A DNA stretch of 64,000 bases from Pythium myriotylum (taxonomy: Eukaryota > Oomycota > Peronosporomycetes > Pythiales > Pythiaceae), in the NCBI GenBank assembly GCA_023091665.1, contig JALJCQ010000015.1:2232001-2296000 (forward strand), in the 5' to 3' direction. Both the position numbers and the translations under genes were made by a program. The notes under the pieces are model-generated. The model was not told the DNA's origin, searched no databases, and saw nothing but the letters and a program-made list of their open reading frames with translations. Positions 1-8,775 of this stretch are shown here, piece after piece. Positions within the stretch are counted from its first letter, which is position 1; the number at the start of each line of letters is the position of its first letter.

Positions 1-1
1 G

Positions 2-661
2 GCAAAGGCTTTGGAAGCCCTTCACACAATGATCACGACCGATTTTCGAAAAGACGCCGCTGGAATCGTGTATTGCATGACAAAGCAAGAGTGCGAAGAC
101 GTTGCGAACTACTTGTTTGACAGAGGGGTGAGTGCCGACTTCTACCATGCTGGCCAGTCCAACACCGACCGTCAACTAGTCCAGGAGGCATGGCAGAATG
201 GCCAAGTGAACGTCGTGTGCGCGACCATCGCGTATGGAATGGGTATCAATAAGGCTGACGTGCGGTTTGTGATCCACTACTCGGTGGCGAAATCGATCGA
301 GGGTTACTACCAGGAGGCGGGTCGGGCAGGAAGAGACGGCAAGCCGTCCAAATGTGTTCTATTCTATAGCAGCAAAGATGTATCTAAGATGCGTAGCATC
401 CTGTATTTACCGTCCAAGGGCATGACTGCTAAGACACGCGCCGTGCATCTGGAGAAGCTGCGCGACATGGCAGAATATTCTGAAGACGAGACAACCTGCC
501 GCAGAAAGTTTTTGGTCTCCTACTTCGGCCAGACCTTCAACAAGCAGGACTGTGGCGCAACGTGTGATAACTGCAGGCGATACCAGAGCGTGAGTGATGC
601 CGTCCGCGGAAGAGGTGCTCAGGATGGTGGCAGCGGTGTTGCACTGAGTCGGCGAGCTTAA
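2..661 (+). CDS. RecQ family DNA helicase, C-terminal part (5' end outside window)
   Basis: The frame is open from the first bases, so the gene enters from upstream. The visible 220 residues cover the second RecA-like lobe of a superfamily 2 helicase (VYCMTKQECEDVA, YHAG, CATIAYGMGINKADVRFVIH, then YYQEAGRAGRDG = motif VI with the arginine finger) and the RecQ zinc-binding segment (CRR.FLVSYFG...CGATCDNC, four cysteines). RecQ enzymes unwind DNA 3'-5' in recombination and replication repair in the nucleus. The protein ends soon after the zinc module, without RQC or HRDC domains. A consensus donor (GTGAGT from 590) lies just after the last conserved Cys, so the final 24 codons may be intron read-through. 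Its stop lies 36 bp from the convergent RPC11 stop. Confidence 0.88.
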   Translation, partial: AKALEALHTMITTDFRKDAAGIVYCMTKQECEDVANYLFDRGVSADFYHAGQSNTDRQLVQEAWQNGQVNVVCATIAYGMGINKADVRFVIHYSVAKSIEGYYQEAGRAGRDGKPSKCVLFYSSKDVSKMRSILYLPSKGMTAKTRAVHLEKLRDMAEYSEDETTCRRKFLVSYFGQTFNKQDCGATCDNCRRYQSVSDAVRGRGAQDGGSGVALSRRA

Positions 662-697
662 ATGAAGGAAACTTTTTCGGTTGTATTGGTGTATGAT

Positions 698-1149
698 CTA
701 ATCATTCCACTGCTTCTTACACGACACACACTTGTAGAACGTCGTAGATGGCTCATCGGCAGAGCGGATCTGAATCTGCATGAAGTACGCCTGGGTATGC
801 TCACAGTGAGGGCAGCGCGCTGTTGGCGCAAGACATTCAGTGAGGAGTCTGTGAGACTTGGCGCATCCAGTCCGTCTCTCGTACCTTCAGTTTGATCCAC
901 GTTTTCCCAGGCCTCTTCTCCGCCGAGAACGTCGTCGACCTGCTTGCGCTGAAGCGGCACCTTCTTCTCGACCTTGTCGTTGATCTTGAACAGGTACGGA
1001 CAGGCTTGACAGAAGAAGCGCATGCCGTCGGCCTAATGAGAGTCCGCATTCAAGATGAGACCAAGTGCACTCGAGAGAGCAAAGCACGGCGCGTGGCTTA
1101 CGTCGGGCTCGACGAGCAGGATGTTACCGCACGAGGGACAGAAGTGCAT
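698..1149 (-). CDS. POLR3K: RNA polymerase III subunit RPC11 (POLR3K), three exons
   Basis: Exons 1149-1102, 1032-885 and 819-698 join through GT-AG introns of 69 and 65 bp into a 105-residue protein, matching the usual ~108. The N-terminal zinc ribbon has C4/C7 (CPSCGN) and C24/C27 (FFCQACPY). A linker with KVEKKVPL and DDVLGGEEAWENVDQTE follows. The TFIIS-like C-terminal ribbon has C68/C71 and C96/C99 and the acidic pair D87-E88 in RSADEP. RPC11 carries the transcript-cleavage activity of Pol III and helps termination and reinitiation. The intron boundaries are inferred from family homology and each splice restores the conserved frame. The same-strand ELP6 gene starts upstream and ends 142 bp away. 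Confidence 0.93.
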
Positions 1150-1291
1150 GGCGAGTGTCGGCGCGGCGAGGAGCTGGTGGTCGAGGGGATGCCAATGGTG
1201 GTGGCGACCAAAACATTCTCCAAAGATCAATTGATTGGCTAAAACAACGATAAGAGCGAACTGGATTGGATAAAACTGTGTGCAACCGTTG

Positions 1292-2290
1292 CTACAGGGA
1301 TCGCAAGGCATCGCCGCCACTCGCGAAAGACTTGATGGTGTTCTCCAGCACCTTGAACGACATGACAGACTTATCGTAGATCGCTTCGAGGCCCCCACAC
1401 TGGCGTTCGACGGTGATCTGACGACCAGGTCACGGGCGTCAGTTAGGAAGCTCGAGAAACCTAGTTCACAGAATCGACTTACGGTCCCGTGGACATCCTT
1501 GAAGTAGCCACTCGGAAGTGGAGCAACAGTGATTACAACTGTGGCAAGCTCGGCGAGAGCGGGTGTCTGCAGCCACGTGAGAGTGAGAACTGTGAATCGC
1601 GAGTTGAAGAGCTCACCAGGGTGCATACAAGAGCGGATGATTCACTTGAGCCGTCCGCGTCCGCATGACTTAGAACAACCGTATTCACGTTGCCTTGAGA
1701 CGCGGGCGCGAGTGCACGGCAGCAACGCAAGAACTGGATGAGCTGTTCACGTCCCCATTGCCACTTAAACGTGCTGAGGTCGTCAACCACGATCGACAAA
1801 GGAAGCGAAGCTCGTGCTGCAGCTGAGACTTCGTCGCGAATCTTCGCAAACAGGGATGAGCTCGAGAGACTGCCGGTTGATGCGTCTGAGAAGCAATCGA
1901 TGACACGTAGTGTTTGTTTCTCAATGGAAGCGTTCAGGTTGACACCCTGCGATCAGAGCGCGATGCCACATCAGAGCAAATCCACGGGCTCACAATAGAT
2001 CAAACACACACCAGTTTGCGTCCGACAGCACAATAGTGCTCGACAGAGTGGGTTGTCGTTATAAAGCAAACCCGGTGGCCTACCACACACAGCTAAGGCT
2101 CAGATGACAATCGATCGCTGGGAGCGCACGCATCCCACGCACCCGCCTTGAGGAAAAGAGCGACGAAGTGGTGCACGAGGAACGCGCCGCCCGCTTCCAC
2201 GCAGTCGTGGATCGCCACGAACTGCCCGCGCGGCGCCGCCGCCGGCGTCCAGTGGAGCCCTTCGCCCAGCGCATACAGCGGCTCGGCCAT
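1292..2290 (-). CDS. ELP6: Elongator complex subunit ELP6 homologue, five exons
   Basis: Exons 2290-2143, 2079-2012, 1946-1617, 1566-1483 and 1417-1292 give 251 residues (human about 266). The introns are 63, 65, 50 and 65 bp with GT-AG ends. Diagnostic stretches in order are GGAFLVHHFVALFLKAG, then VCFITTTHSVEHYCAVGRKL, LSIVVDDLSTF and SGYFKDVHGT, ending in a short DKSVMSFK tail. These match the RecA-like ELP6 fold. ELP6 forms a hexameric ring with ELP4 and ELP5 and supports Elongator modification of wobble uridines in tRNA. The 293-bp gap to the first MDR gene is divergent, so the two may share a promoter region. The exon junctions are inferred, but all phases agree. Confidence 0.9.
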
Positions 2291-2583
2291 TTCTCGTGGG
2301 TGGTCTCACTTGAATGACATGACAAGTCACATTTTGTGATCATCAGCAACACATTCTGTGACACAAGAATGCCACGCCACGCTGGACAATGTGAGCTTCA
2401 TTCTCGCAGCATCAACTGAATCCATGTTGTCGCCACTGCACTGTCCTTGGCAACAACAAACTGCTCGATTGTGTTCCACGACTGCTAGTCTGCGACCATC
2501 GCGATCTGAAAGGCGACACCTCATTGCGCGATTTCCCAGTGTCCGCTCAAGTCAAACGTCAACTACCAAGTTTCATCACCGCG
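2291..2583. promoter_or_regulatory. Divergent intergenic region between ELP6 and the first MDR gene
   Basis: This is the only space between the ELP6 start (minus strand) and MDR copy 1 (plus strand), so it must hold both promoters. A TCATTCTC at 2399-2406 resembles the oomycete initiator. No TATA box is evident. Confidence 0.35.
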
Positions 2584-3594
2584 ATGTCGTTGCCAGCAGT
2601 CCCACCCACATACAAGGCCTTCGTCTATGAGTCCTACGGCAAAATCGACGATGTGCTGAAGCTCCAAGAGGTCAAAACCGAGCCGCTCGCCGCAAACTGT
2701 GTGCGCGTCCGAGTTCACAGCGTGGCTCTGAATCCGATCGATTACAAGGTTGTCGAGTTTCTCGGTCAGCTGTTCACAGGTGGATCTCCCAGCGCAGAGA
2801 AACCGTACCGTATCGGATTCGATTTTGCTGGTGTTGTGTCCGAAGTCGGCAGCGATGTCCTGAAGAATGGCAAGTTCCAAGTGGGGGACGAAGTGTTTGG
2901 TATGGCGCCATCCAATGGCGTGGGGTCACTGGGAGAGTACTTCACAGTGGACGCATCCCTGGTCGTTCCCAAGCCTCCTCAGTTGAGCTTTGATGAGGCC
3001 GCAGCGATCCCGTTGGTATCTCTGACAAGTTACCAAGCACTTGTCGATCACGCTAAAATCAAGTCCGGCGACCGCGTCTTGATCCTTGGGGGCTCGACAT
3101 CGGTCGGCATCTTTGCGATTCAATACGCGAAGGCGATCGGCTCGTTCGTGGCAACGACGGCGAGCACAACTAAAGTCAACCTGGTGAAGTCGCTCGGTGC
3201 TGACCAAGTCATTGATTACACACAAGAGACATGGAGCGACTTGCTAGCGCCGCACTCGTTCGACGTTGTATACGACTGTGCGGTTGAGCCTACATCGTGG
3301 GATTCGGCTGCCCAGGTCGTTCTCAAGAAAGAGACAGGAAGATTTGTGACGCTGATGGGGCGTGGGCCTGCACCGGCCGAGAGCAAGTTTGGCGCAACTC
3401 GCCACAAAGTGTTTGCGCGAGCAAGTGGAGAACAGCTCACAACGATTGCAGAGCACGTCAATCGAGGCCAGATCCGTCCAGTGTTGGACTCTACGTTCGA
3501 TTCAAACCACCTGATGGAGGCATTTGCCCGAGTGAAATCGGGTCGTGCTGTTGGTAAAGTCGTCGTGAATCTACGCGATCTTATTCACGGGTGA
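2584..3594 (+). CDS. MDR oxidoreductase copy 1 (zinc-less quinone oxidoreductase/RTN4IP1-like)
   Basis: 336 residues. The start at 2584 is chosen because all paralogues begin M-x-x-(V/I)-P-x-(T/S)-Y-K-A. The N-terminal GroES-like half contains VALNPIDYKV and a GFDFAGVVSEVG segment. The Rossmann half carries LILGGSTSVG near residue 166, where NAD(P)H is bound. The Cys/His zinc ligands of classical alcohol dehydrogenases are absent, as in zinc-independent quinone reductases. The expected chemistry is NADPH-dependent reduction of quinones or other reactive carbonyls, probably in the cytosol; the substrate is unknown. The C-terminus (VNLRDLIHG) runs a few residues beyond the VKVL ending of its sisters. 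It is the first gene of an eight-gene tandem array and the most diverged of the intact members. Confidence 0.88.
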   Translation: MSLPAVPPTYKAFVYESYGKIDDVLKLQEVKTEPLAANCVRVRVHSVALNPIDYKVVEFLGQLFTGGSPSAEKPYRIGFDFAGVVSEVGSDVLKNGKFQVGDEVFGMAPSNGVGSLGEYFTVDASLVVPKPPQLSFDEAAAIPLVSLTSYQALVDHAKIKSGDRVLILGGSTSVGIFAIQYAKAIGSFVATTASTTKVNLVKSLGADQVIDYTQETWSDLLAPHSFDVVYDCAVEPTSWDSAAQVVLKKETGRFVTLMGRGPAPAESKFGATRHKVFARASGEQLTTIAEHVNRGQIRPVLDSTFDSNHLMEAFARVKSGRAVGKVVVNLRDLIHG

Positions 3595-3967
3595 CGTAGG
3601 ATCCTGATGAACCCATCTCGTGATTCGGCCAAGAAGAAACAGAAAGCCCAGATAACGCAGGTTCGATTGAGCGAACGTAACTATGGATAGAATCGATTCA
3701 ACTACAGGCTACTGTTGGAAATTCCATGATTATCACGTTAGGGGCCTTTCTGAGTCAAAGACAACCTTCTCAGCGAAAGAGAGAGAGAGAGAATCGATGA
3801 GAACAAACTCACGTATCCGATGACAGCGTGTCAGCTTCATTCCTCTCAATGATTATCACGTGTGCATTTTGTCAGCGTGAAGGACAATCATGCAACTCTC
3901 CTCTTGTCTGTCCGAGCGAGCTGAGCTCAGTCTCCAAATTCCGAAGAAGACAAGATACAATCAACTG
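3595..3967. promoter_or_regulatory. Spacer between MDR copies 1 and 2
   Basis: No gene. It contains a TGAGTCA bZIP-type site at 3751-3757, a short AG repeat near 3777-3791, and a 13-bp direct repeat ATGATTATCACGT at 3726-3738 and 3849-3861, the second copy extending into a CACGTG box. A TCATTCC initiator-like motif at 3837-3843 lies about 125 bp before the copy 2 start codon. Confidence 0.4.
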
Positions 3968-4962
3968 ATGCCGCAACTTCCGTCGAGGTACCAGACGTTC
4001 ACATACGAGCGCTATGGTGCGATTAGAGATGTTCTTGAGTTGAAGCACGTCGTCACCGAGGCACTCGAGCCAACGGGATATCCGCATTAAGGTTGCTTAC
4101 GCAGCGCTGAACCCAGCTGACCATCTCATAGTCGAAGGAGCGGGTGAACGCGTCATCGGAGGGTTTCCGTCACCAGACAAACCATACCGTATCGGCTTTG
4201 ACGTAGCCGGAGTAGTCGTCGAAGTGGGAGAAAGAGCCACGAACAAGTTCAAGGTCGGAGACGAGGTCTTCGCCTTGACTTCGATTGAAGGGATCAGCAC
4301 TCTCAGTGAATACGTAACGATTGATCCGAGCTTTGTAGCACACAAACCTCAGTCGCTCGATCTCAAGCATGTCGCTCGATCAGCATGCCGCGGCGGTTCC
4401 AGCAGTCTCGTTAACAAGTTACCAGGGCATCGTGGAGCATGCCAAGCTCCAAAAGGACGAGAGAATCCTGGTCGTGGGAGGGTCGACTTCGGCTGGCATG
4501 TACGCAATCCAGCACGCGAAGACCATCGGTGCGTACGTCATTGCTACTGCCAGCACCGCGAAAATGGACTTCATCAAGTCAATCGGTGCTGGTGAGGTGA
4601 TCGACTACACGACGACCAAGTGGAGCGATGCCATTCCACCCCACTCGTTGGACGTGTTTTACGACTGTGGGATCGAGCCGGCATCATGGGATGGGGATGC
4701 TCAGATGGTGTTGAAAAAGGGTGGGAGTCGTTTCGTGACACTGGTGCCTGGACTTCCAATCTCTAAGAGCAAGTTTGGGGCGACACACTCGGCAGTTTTC
4801 TGCTACCCGTCTGGTGAGCAACTCACTGAGATCGGCAAACTAATCGACGCTGGGAACATCACTGTGGTTGTGGACTCGGTCTTCCCGTTTGAGAAGACAC
4901 TTGAGGCGCTAGAGAAGGTGAAAAGTCGTCGCGTGCTCGGCAAGGTCGTCATCGAGATGTGA
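3968..4962 (+). pseudogene. MDR oxidoreductase copy 2, broken by two frame disruptions
   Basis: The sequence aligns end to end with its neighbours but the frame is broken twice. Near 4073-4080 about 8 bases are missing compared with sister copies, so translation from 3968 stops at 4088-4090. Homology continues in the next frame (RIKVAYAALNPAD... HKPQSLDLKH). At 4353-4381 the 10-mer TCGCTCGATC occurs twice, 19 bp apart, a tandem duplication that shifts the frame again. The remainder (SLDQHAAAVPAVSLTSYQ to the stop at 4962) is well preserved and includes VVGGSTSAG. Neither lesion has GT-AG borders, so introns are unlikely. The good preservation suggests recent loss, or less likely sequencing errors. 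Confidence 0.82.
4353..4381 (+). repeat. Imperfect 19-bp tandem duplication disrupting MDR copy 2
   Basis: TCGCTCGATC at 4353-4362 recurs at 4372-4381, and each copy is followed by a version of (TCA)AGCATG. Period 19 is not a multiple of 3 and explains the frame change at this point. Confidence 0.8.
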
Positions 4963-5143
4963 GGCCTCCAGCTCAGGTCATTGAATTCGATATGGCTACA
5001 GTGAGCAGTTGTGAAGTGTAGCTTGTCAAGGTCAACAGTGCCAATAAAACAGTTGAGTTCACTGACTTTTCCATCCACACAAAAGTACACGCCTCTCCTC
5101 CGTGAATCGCGTCTCACTCAGCAAACAGACTAGAAAAGCAGCC

Positions 5144-6130
5144 ATGGCAACCGTGCCCCAGACGTACAAGGCATACGTGTATTCTCGCTATGGGAAGATC
5201 GACGACGTGCTCAAGCTCGCAGACGTTGCGACTGAGCCCTTGCCTGCGTCTCATGTGCGGGTCCGCTTGCGCAGCGCGTCGCTGAACCCGATTGACTACA
5301 AGGTCGTCGAGGTGTACGGCGCCGCGTTCACCGGAAGCACTCCATCCGAAGACAAGCCCTTCCGCATCGGCTTCGATTTCGCGGGCGTGGTTGCTGAAGT
5401 CGGAGCGGAAGTCACAAGCTATCGTGTTGGGGACGAGGTATTTGGGAAAGGATCCCGAAACATCGCAGGATCGCTCGGCGAGTTCTTCGCGATCGACGCT
5501 TCTCTGATCGCCCTCAAGCCCAAGACGACCGACTTTGACGGTGCTGCAGGAGTACCGGGTGTCGGACTCACTAGCTACCAGGCTCTCACGGAGCACGCAA
5601 AGCTCCAGCCAGGAGAGCGCCTTCTTGTGCTCGGAGGCTCTTCTTCCTGCGGCATCTTCGCGATTCAGCACGCAAAGGCTATCGGAGCTCATGTCGTCGC
5701 GACGACGAGCACGAAGAACGTCGAGTTTGTCAAGGCTCTCGGCGCAGACCAGGTCATCAACTACCGTACGCAGCAATGGGGCGACATTCTGGAGAAGCAC
5801 TCGATCGACGTGATCTACGACTGCGGCGTGGAGCCCACGTCGTGGGAAGACCGAGCCCAGGATGTGCTCAAGCAGGACACAGGTCGTTTCGTCACGCTGC
5901 GACGCGGCCTCACGCCGAGCGCGGCAAAGTTCGGCGCCACGTACGCGTCGCCGCTGACCAAGCCGTCCGGCGAGGACCTCACTGCCATCGCGGAGCTCGT
6001 GGACGCCGGCAAGATCCGACTCTTTACAGACTCGGTCTTCTCGTTCGACAAGGTGCTGGAGGCGTTCGCGCGCGTCAAGACCGAGCGCGCCGTCGGTAAG
6101 GTCATCGTGCAGGTGGCGACGGGGCCGTGA
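5144..6130 (+). CDS. MDR oxidoreductase copy 3
   Basis: 328 residues starting MATVPQTYKAYVY, aligned with the paralogue starts. The GroES-like half (SLNPIDYKVVE, GFDFAGVVAEVG) is followed by the Rossmann motif LVLGGSSSCG and a VIYDCGVEPTSWED segment typical of this subfamily. It ends VIVQVATGP rather than VKVL. It has the highest GC in the array, and the complementary strand is open along the whole gene (5114-6136), which is a codon-bias effect. It lies 181 bp downstream of the pseudogene and 255 bp before copy 4, in the same orientation. It is probably transcribed alone, as each spacer is large enough for a compact oomycete promoter. The substrate is unknown. Confidence 0.9.
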   Translation: MATVPQTYKAYVYSRYGKIDDVLKLADVATEPLPASHVRVRLRSASLNPIDYKVVEVYGAAFTGSTPSEDKPFRIGFDFAGVVAEVGAEVTSYRVGDEVFGKGSRNIAGSLGEFFAIDASLIALKPKTTDFDGAAGVPGVGLTSYQALTEHAKLQPGERLLVLGGSSSCGIFAIQHAKAIGAHVVATTSTKNVEFVKALGADQVINYRTQQWGDILEKHSIDVIYDCGVEPTSWEDRAQDVLKQDTGRFVTLRRGLTPSAAKFGATYASPLTKPSGEDLTAIAELVDAGKIRLFTDSVFSFDKVLEAFARVKTERAVGKVIVQVATGP

Positions 6131-6385
6131 GATCACGTTGCGCTGTCTGTCACGTCATCAGCGAGGATTGGCTTGCGCTCCGTCCAATGGCGAGACCATC
6201 TCCCTCGCTGTCGATTCCTCCACTGCTTGGCTTCAACATAGCAGATTCGTAATCTCTCCATGTAAAAAACCACCAAACCACGGCAACAATGATCCCCTCA
6301 ATAGTTTACACCCGTCGAAACAGACCGGAGCTCTTTGCTTCATGCATCCAGATCTACTTTTTCGAACTCGATCGAACATCCCACC

Positions 6386-7363
6386 ATGGCATCGATCCCA
6401 GCATCCTACAAGGCCTTTGTCTACGAGAGCTTTGGCACGGTCGAGGACATCCTCCAGCTCAAGGAGGTGTCCACCGAGCCACTCCCAGCGACCCACGTGC
6501 GGGTCCAGGTCCACAGCGCCGCGCTCAACCCGATCGACTTCAAGGTCCCGGAGATCTACCAGTCGGCCTTCGCCAAGTCCGCGCCAACGCCTGAGAATCC
6601 GAGCCGCATCGGCTTCGATGTCGCTGGTGTCGTTGTCGAGGTCGGCAGCGACGTCACCGAGTTCAAGATTGGTGACGAGGTTTACGCTATGGCTGGCAAG
6701 GGCAAGTTCGGATCGCTGGCCGAGTACTACTCGCTCGACAAAGAGTTTTTCGCCCTCAAGCCCAAGAACCTGGACTTTGACCACGCCGCCGGTGTCCCGC
6801 TCGCCGCGCTGACCAGCTACCAGGGTCTGCTGGAGCACGCCAAGCTGCAGCCAGGAGAGCGGATTCTCGTGATCGGCGGATCTTCGTCGACGGGCATCTA
6901 CGCGATCCAGCACGCGAAGGCCCTCGGTGCCTACGTCACCGCCACTACGAGTACCAAGAATGTGGAGACTGTCAAGTCCCTCGGGGCCGACGAAGTGATC
7001 GACTACCGCTCGGTGAAGTGGGGCGAGCAGATCGAGAAGCACTCGCTCGATGTCGTCTACGACTGCGGCGTGGAGCCGCTTTCCTGGGAGGACGAAGCGC
7101 AGGTCGTGCTCAAACAGCAGACTGGCCGCTTCGTCACGCTCAAGCGCGGGCTCAAGCCGAGTCCGGCCAAGTTCGGGGCTTCCTACGCTGAGGTGTTTAC
7201 GACTCCGTCGGGGCGAGACCTCGCGGAGATCACCAAGCTCTACGAGCGTGGAGAGGCTCGCATCGTGATCGACTCGGTCTTCCCGTTGGAGAAGACCAAG
7301 GATGCCTTCACGCGGCTCAAGACGGGCCGAGCTGTCGGCAAGATCATCGTCAAAGTGCTGTAA
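6386..7363 (+). CDS. MDR oxidoreductase copy 4
   Basis: 325 residues, MASIPASYKAFVY start. It contains AALNPIDFKVPE, GFDVAGVVVEVG, LVIGGSSSTG for the dinucleotide, and VVYDCGVEPLSWED, and ends GKIIVKVL, which is the common family ending. From this copy onward the proteins share the central YAMAG.(R/K)KFGS.AEY segment that copies 1-3 lack in this form, so copies 4-8 form a closer subgroup. The catalytic role is inferred only from family: NADPH-dependent reduction of quinone-like or enone substrates. Confidence 0.9.
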   Translation: MASIPASYKAFVYESFGTVEDILQLKEVSTEPLPATHVRVQVHSAALNPIDFKVPEIYQSAFAKSAPTPENPSRIGFDVAGVVVEVGSDVTEFKIGDEVYAMAGKGKFGSLAEYYSLDKEFFALKPKNLDFDHAAGVPLAALTSYQGLLEHAKLQPGERILVIGGSSSTGIYAIQHAKALGAYVTATTSTKNVETVKSLGADEVIDYRSVKWGEQIEKHSLDVVYDCGVEPLSWEDEAQVVLKQQTGRFVTLKRGLKPSPAKFGASYAEVFTTPSGRDLAEITKLYERGEARIVIDSVFPLEKTKDAFTRLKTGRAVGKIIVKVL

Positions 7364-7464
7364 AGTGCGAGTGCACAGTGGACATGTTTTGACTGGTGTG
7401 CATTTTGGGGTATTTCGTCTCTGATTGGCTCAGTGATTAACCACCAAAGTATTCGCACAGACCT

Positions 7465-7496
7465 GATGAGTCACACCATTGGATGTGTGACTCATC
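7465..7496. promoter_or_regulatory. Perfect 12-bp inverted repeat with two bZIP-type TGA(G/C)TCA cores
   Basis: GATGAGTCACAC at 7465-7476 and its exact reverse complement at 7485-7496 are separated by 8 bp that include ATTGG (a reversed CCAAT). Each arm carries an AP-1/Gcn4/Yap-like heptamer (7467-7473 and 7488-7494). It lies 84 bp upstream of the MDR copy 5 start codon. Confidence 0.6.
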
Positions 7497-7580
7497 CCGT
7501 CTTCACACGCTCAACTAGTTAGACGACCTGTGTTCGCTGGACTTCCATTCGTGAAAAGGACTCAAGCTGATCAGAGAGCC

Positions 7581-8561
7581 ATGGCGACCATCCCTTCAAG
7601 CTACAAGGCTGTCATCTACGAGCGCTTCGGCAAGACCGAAGACATTATCCAGCTCAAGGAGGTCGCGACGGAGCCACTGCCGGCGGGCCACGTGCGCGTG
7701 CGCGTCCACTCGGCAGGGCTCAACCCCATCGACTGGAAGGTGCCCGAGATCTTCAAGGCGCCGTTCCTTAGCCGCCCCGAACCGACGCCGGAGGCTCCCT
7801 ACCGCTTTGGCTGGGACGTCGCCGGTGTCGTCGCGCAGGTCGCCGCAGATGTCGAAGGCTTCAAGGTCGGTGACGAGGTTTACGCTATGGTGGGCGAGCG
7901 CAAGTTCGGATCCGTGGCTGAGTACTTAGCCGTCGGCGCGCAGTATCTTGCGTACAAGCCCAAGATGCTGAGCCTTGACCAGGCTGGTGCAGTTCCTTTG
8001 TCTGCACTGACGAGCTTCCAGGCGGTGACGACTCACGGCAAGGTGCAGGCTGGCGAGAAGGTGCTGATCCTCGGAGGTTCCTCATCGACCGGCATTTTTG
8101 CCATCCAGTTTGCCAAGTCTATTGGAGCTTACGTGATCTCAACTACGAGCGCGAAGAACGCCGACTTCGTGAAGTCTTTGGGTGCGGATGAGGTGGTTGA
8201 CTACACGACCCAGCAGTGGCGCGAAGTGGTTGCCAAGCACTCAGTCGATGTGCTACTTGACTGCGGGATGGAGCCGCTGTCGTGGGAAGACGGCGCGCAG
8301 GAAGTTCTAAAGCAAACGACAGGACGATTCGTCACCCTCGAACCCGGCCACGCATACACGAAGGCAAAGTACGGAGCTTCGACCACCGCTGTGATCGGCC
8401 TGCCGTCGGGCGGCGACCTCGCTCAAATCGCAGAGCTCTACGATTCGGGGAAAGTGAAGCTCGTCGTAGACTCGACATTCCCGATCGAAAAAACCGCCGA
8501 GGCAATCGCACGCATCAAGACGAACCGAGCCGTGGGCAAGGTCATCGTCAAGGTGCTCTAG
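7581..8561 (+). CDS. MDR oxidoreductase copy 5
   Basis: 326 residues, MATIPSSYKAVIY start. It has GLNPIDWKVPE, GWDVAGVVAQVA (Trp in place of the usual Phe), LILGGSSSTG and VLLDCGMEPLSWED, ending VIVKVL. The loop after the first beta-strands is longer here (FLSRPEPTPEAP), a trait shared with copies 6-8. It sits directly behind the dyad at 7465-7496, which suggests regulation by a bZIP factor, possibly in an oxidative or xenobiotic response. That link is inference from known roles of such sites in fungi and animals. Confidence 0.9.
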   Translation: MATIPSSYKAVIYERFGKTEDIIQLKEVATEPLPAGHVRVRVHSAGLNPIDWKVPEIFKAPFLSRPEPTPEAPYRFGWDVAGVVAQVAADVEGFKVGDEVYAMVGERKFGSVAEYLAVGAQYLAYKPKMLSLDQAGAVPLSALTSFQAVTTHGKVQAGEKVLILGGSSSTGIFAIQFAKSIGAYVISTTSAKNADFVKSLGADEVVDYTTQQWREVVAKHSVDVLLDCGMEPLSWEDGAQEVLKQTTGRFVTLEPGHAYTKAKYGASTTAVIGLPSGGDLAQIAELYDSGKVKLVVDSTFPIEKTAEAIARIKTNRAVGKVIVKVL

Positions 8562-8775
8562 ATTCACCGCGCATCCTGACATGGCTACATTTTACAACGG
8601 AGACTTCTGGCCGTGCCATTAGTATTGACTGATTGCGTAGTCAAAATAGTCGCTCACTTTTGCGTTCGTCCTCTCTTCCGTTCAAAAGTTTACACCACAG
8701 TCCACTTCAAGTAGCCTTCCAGAAGCCTCACCACTCGCCAACTCGACTTCTCCTGCAAGCATCTCTTTCAACGCC

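Noticed and set aside
5114..6136. 340-codon open frame antisense to MDR copy 3, and similar antisense frames under copies 4, 7, 9 and 10
   Set aside because: These mirror the strong GC bias at third codon positions of the sense genes; the translations are Arg/Asp/Leu/Val-rich with no domain and appear under every GC-rich MDR copy.
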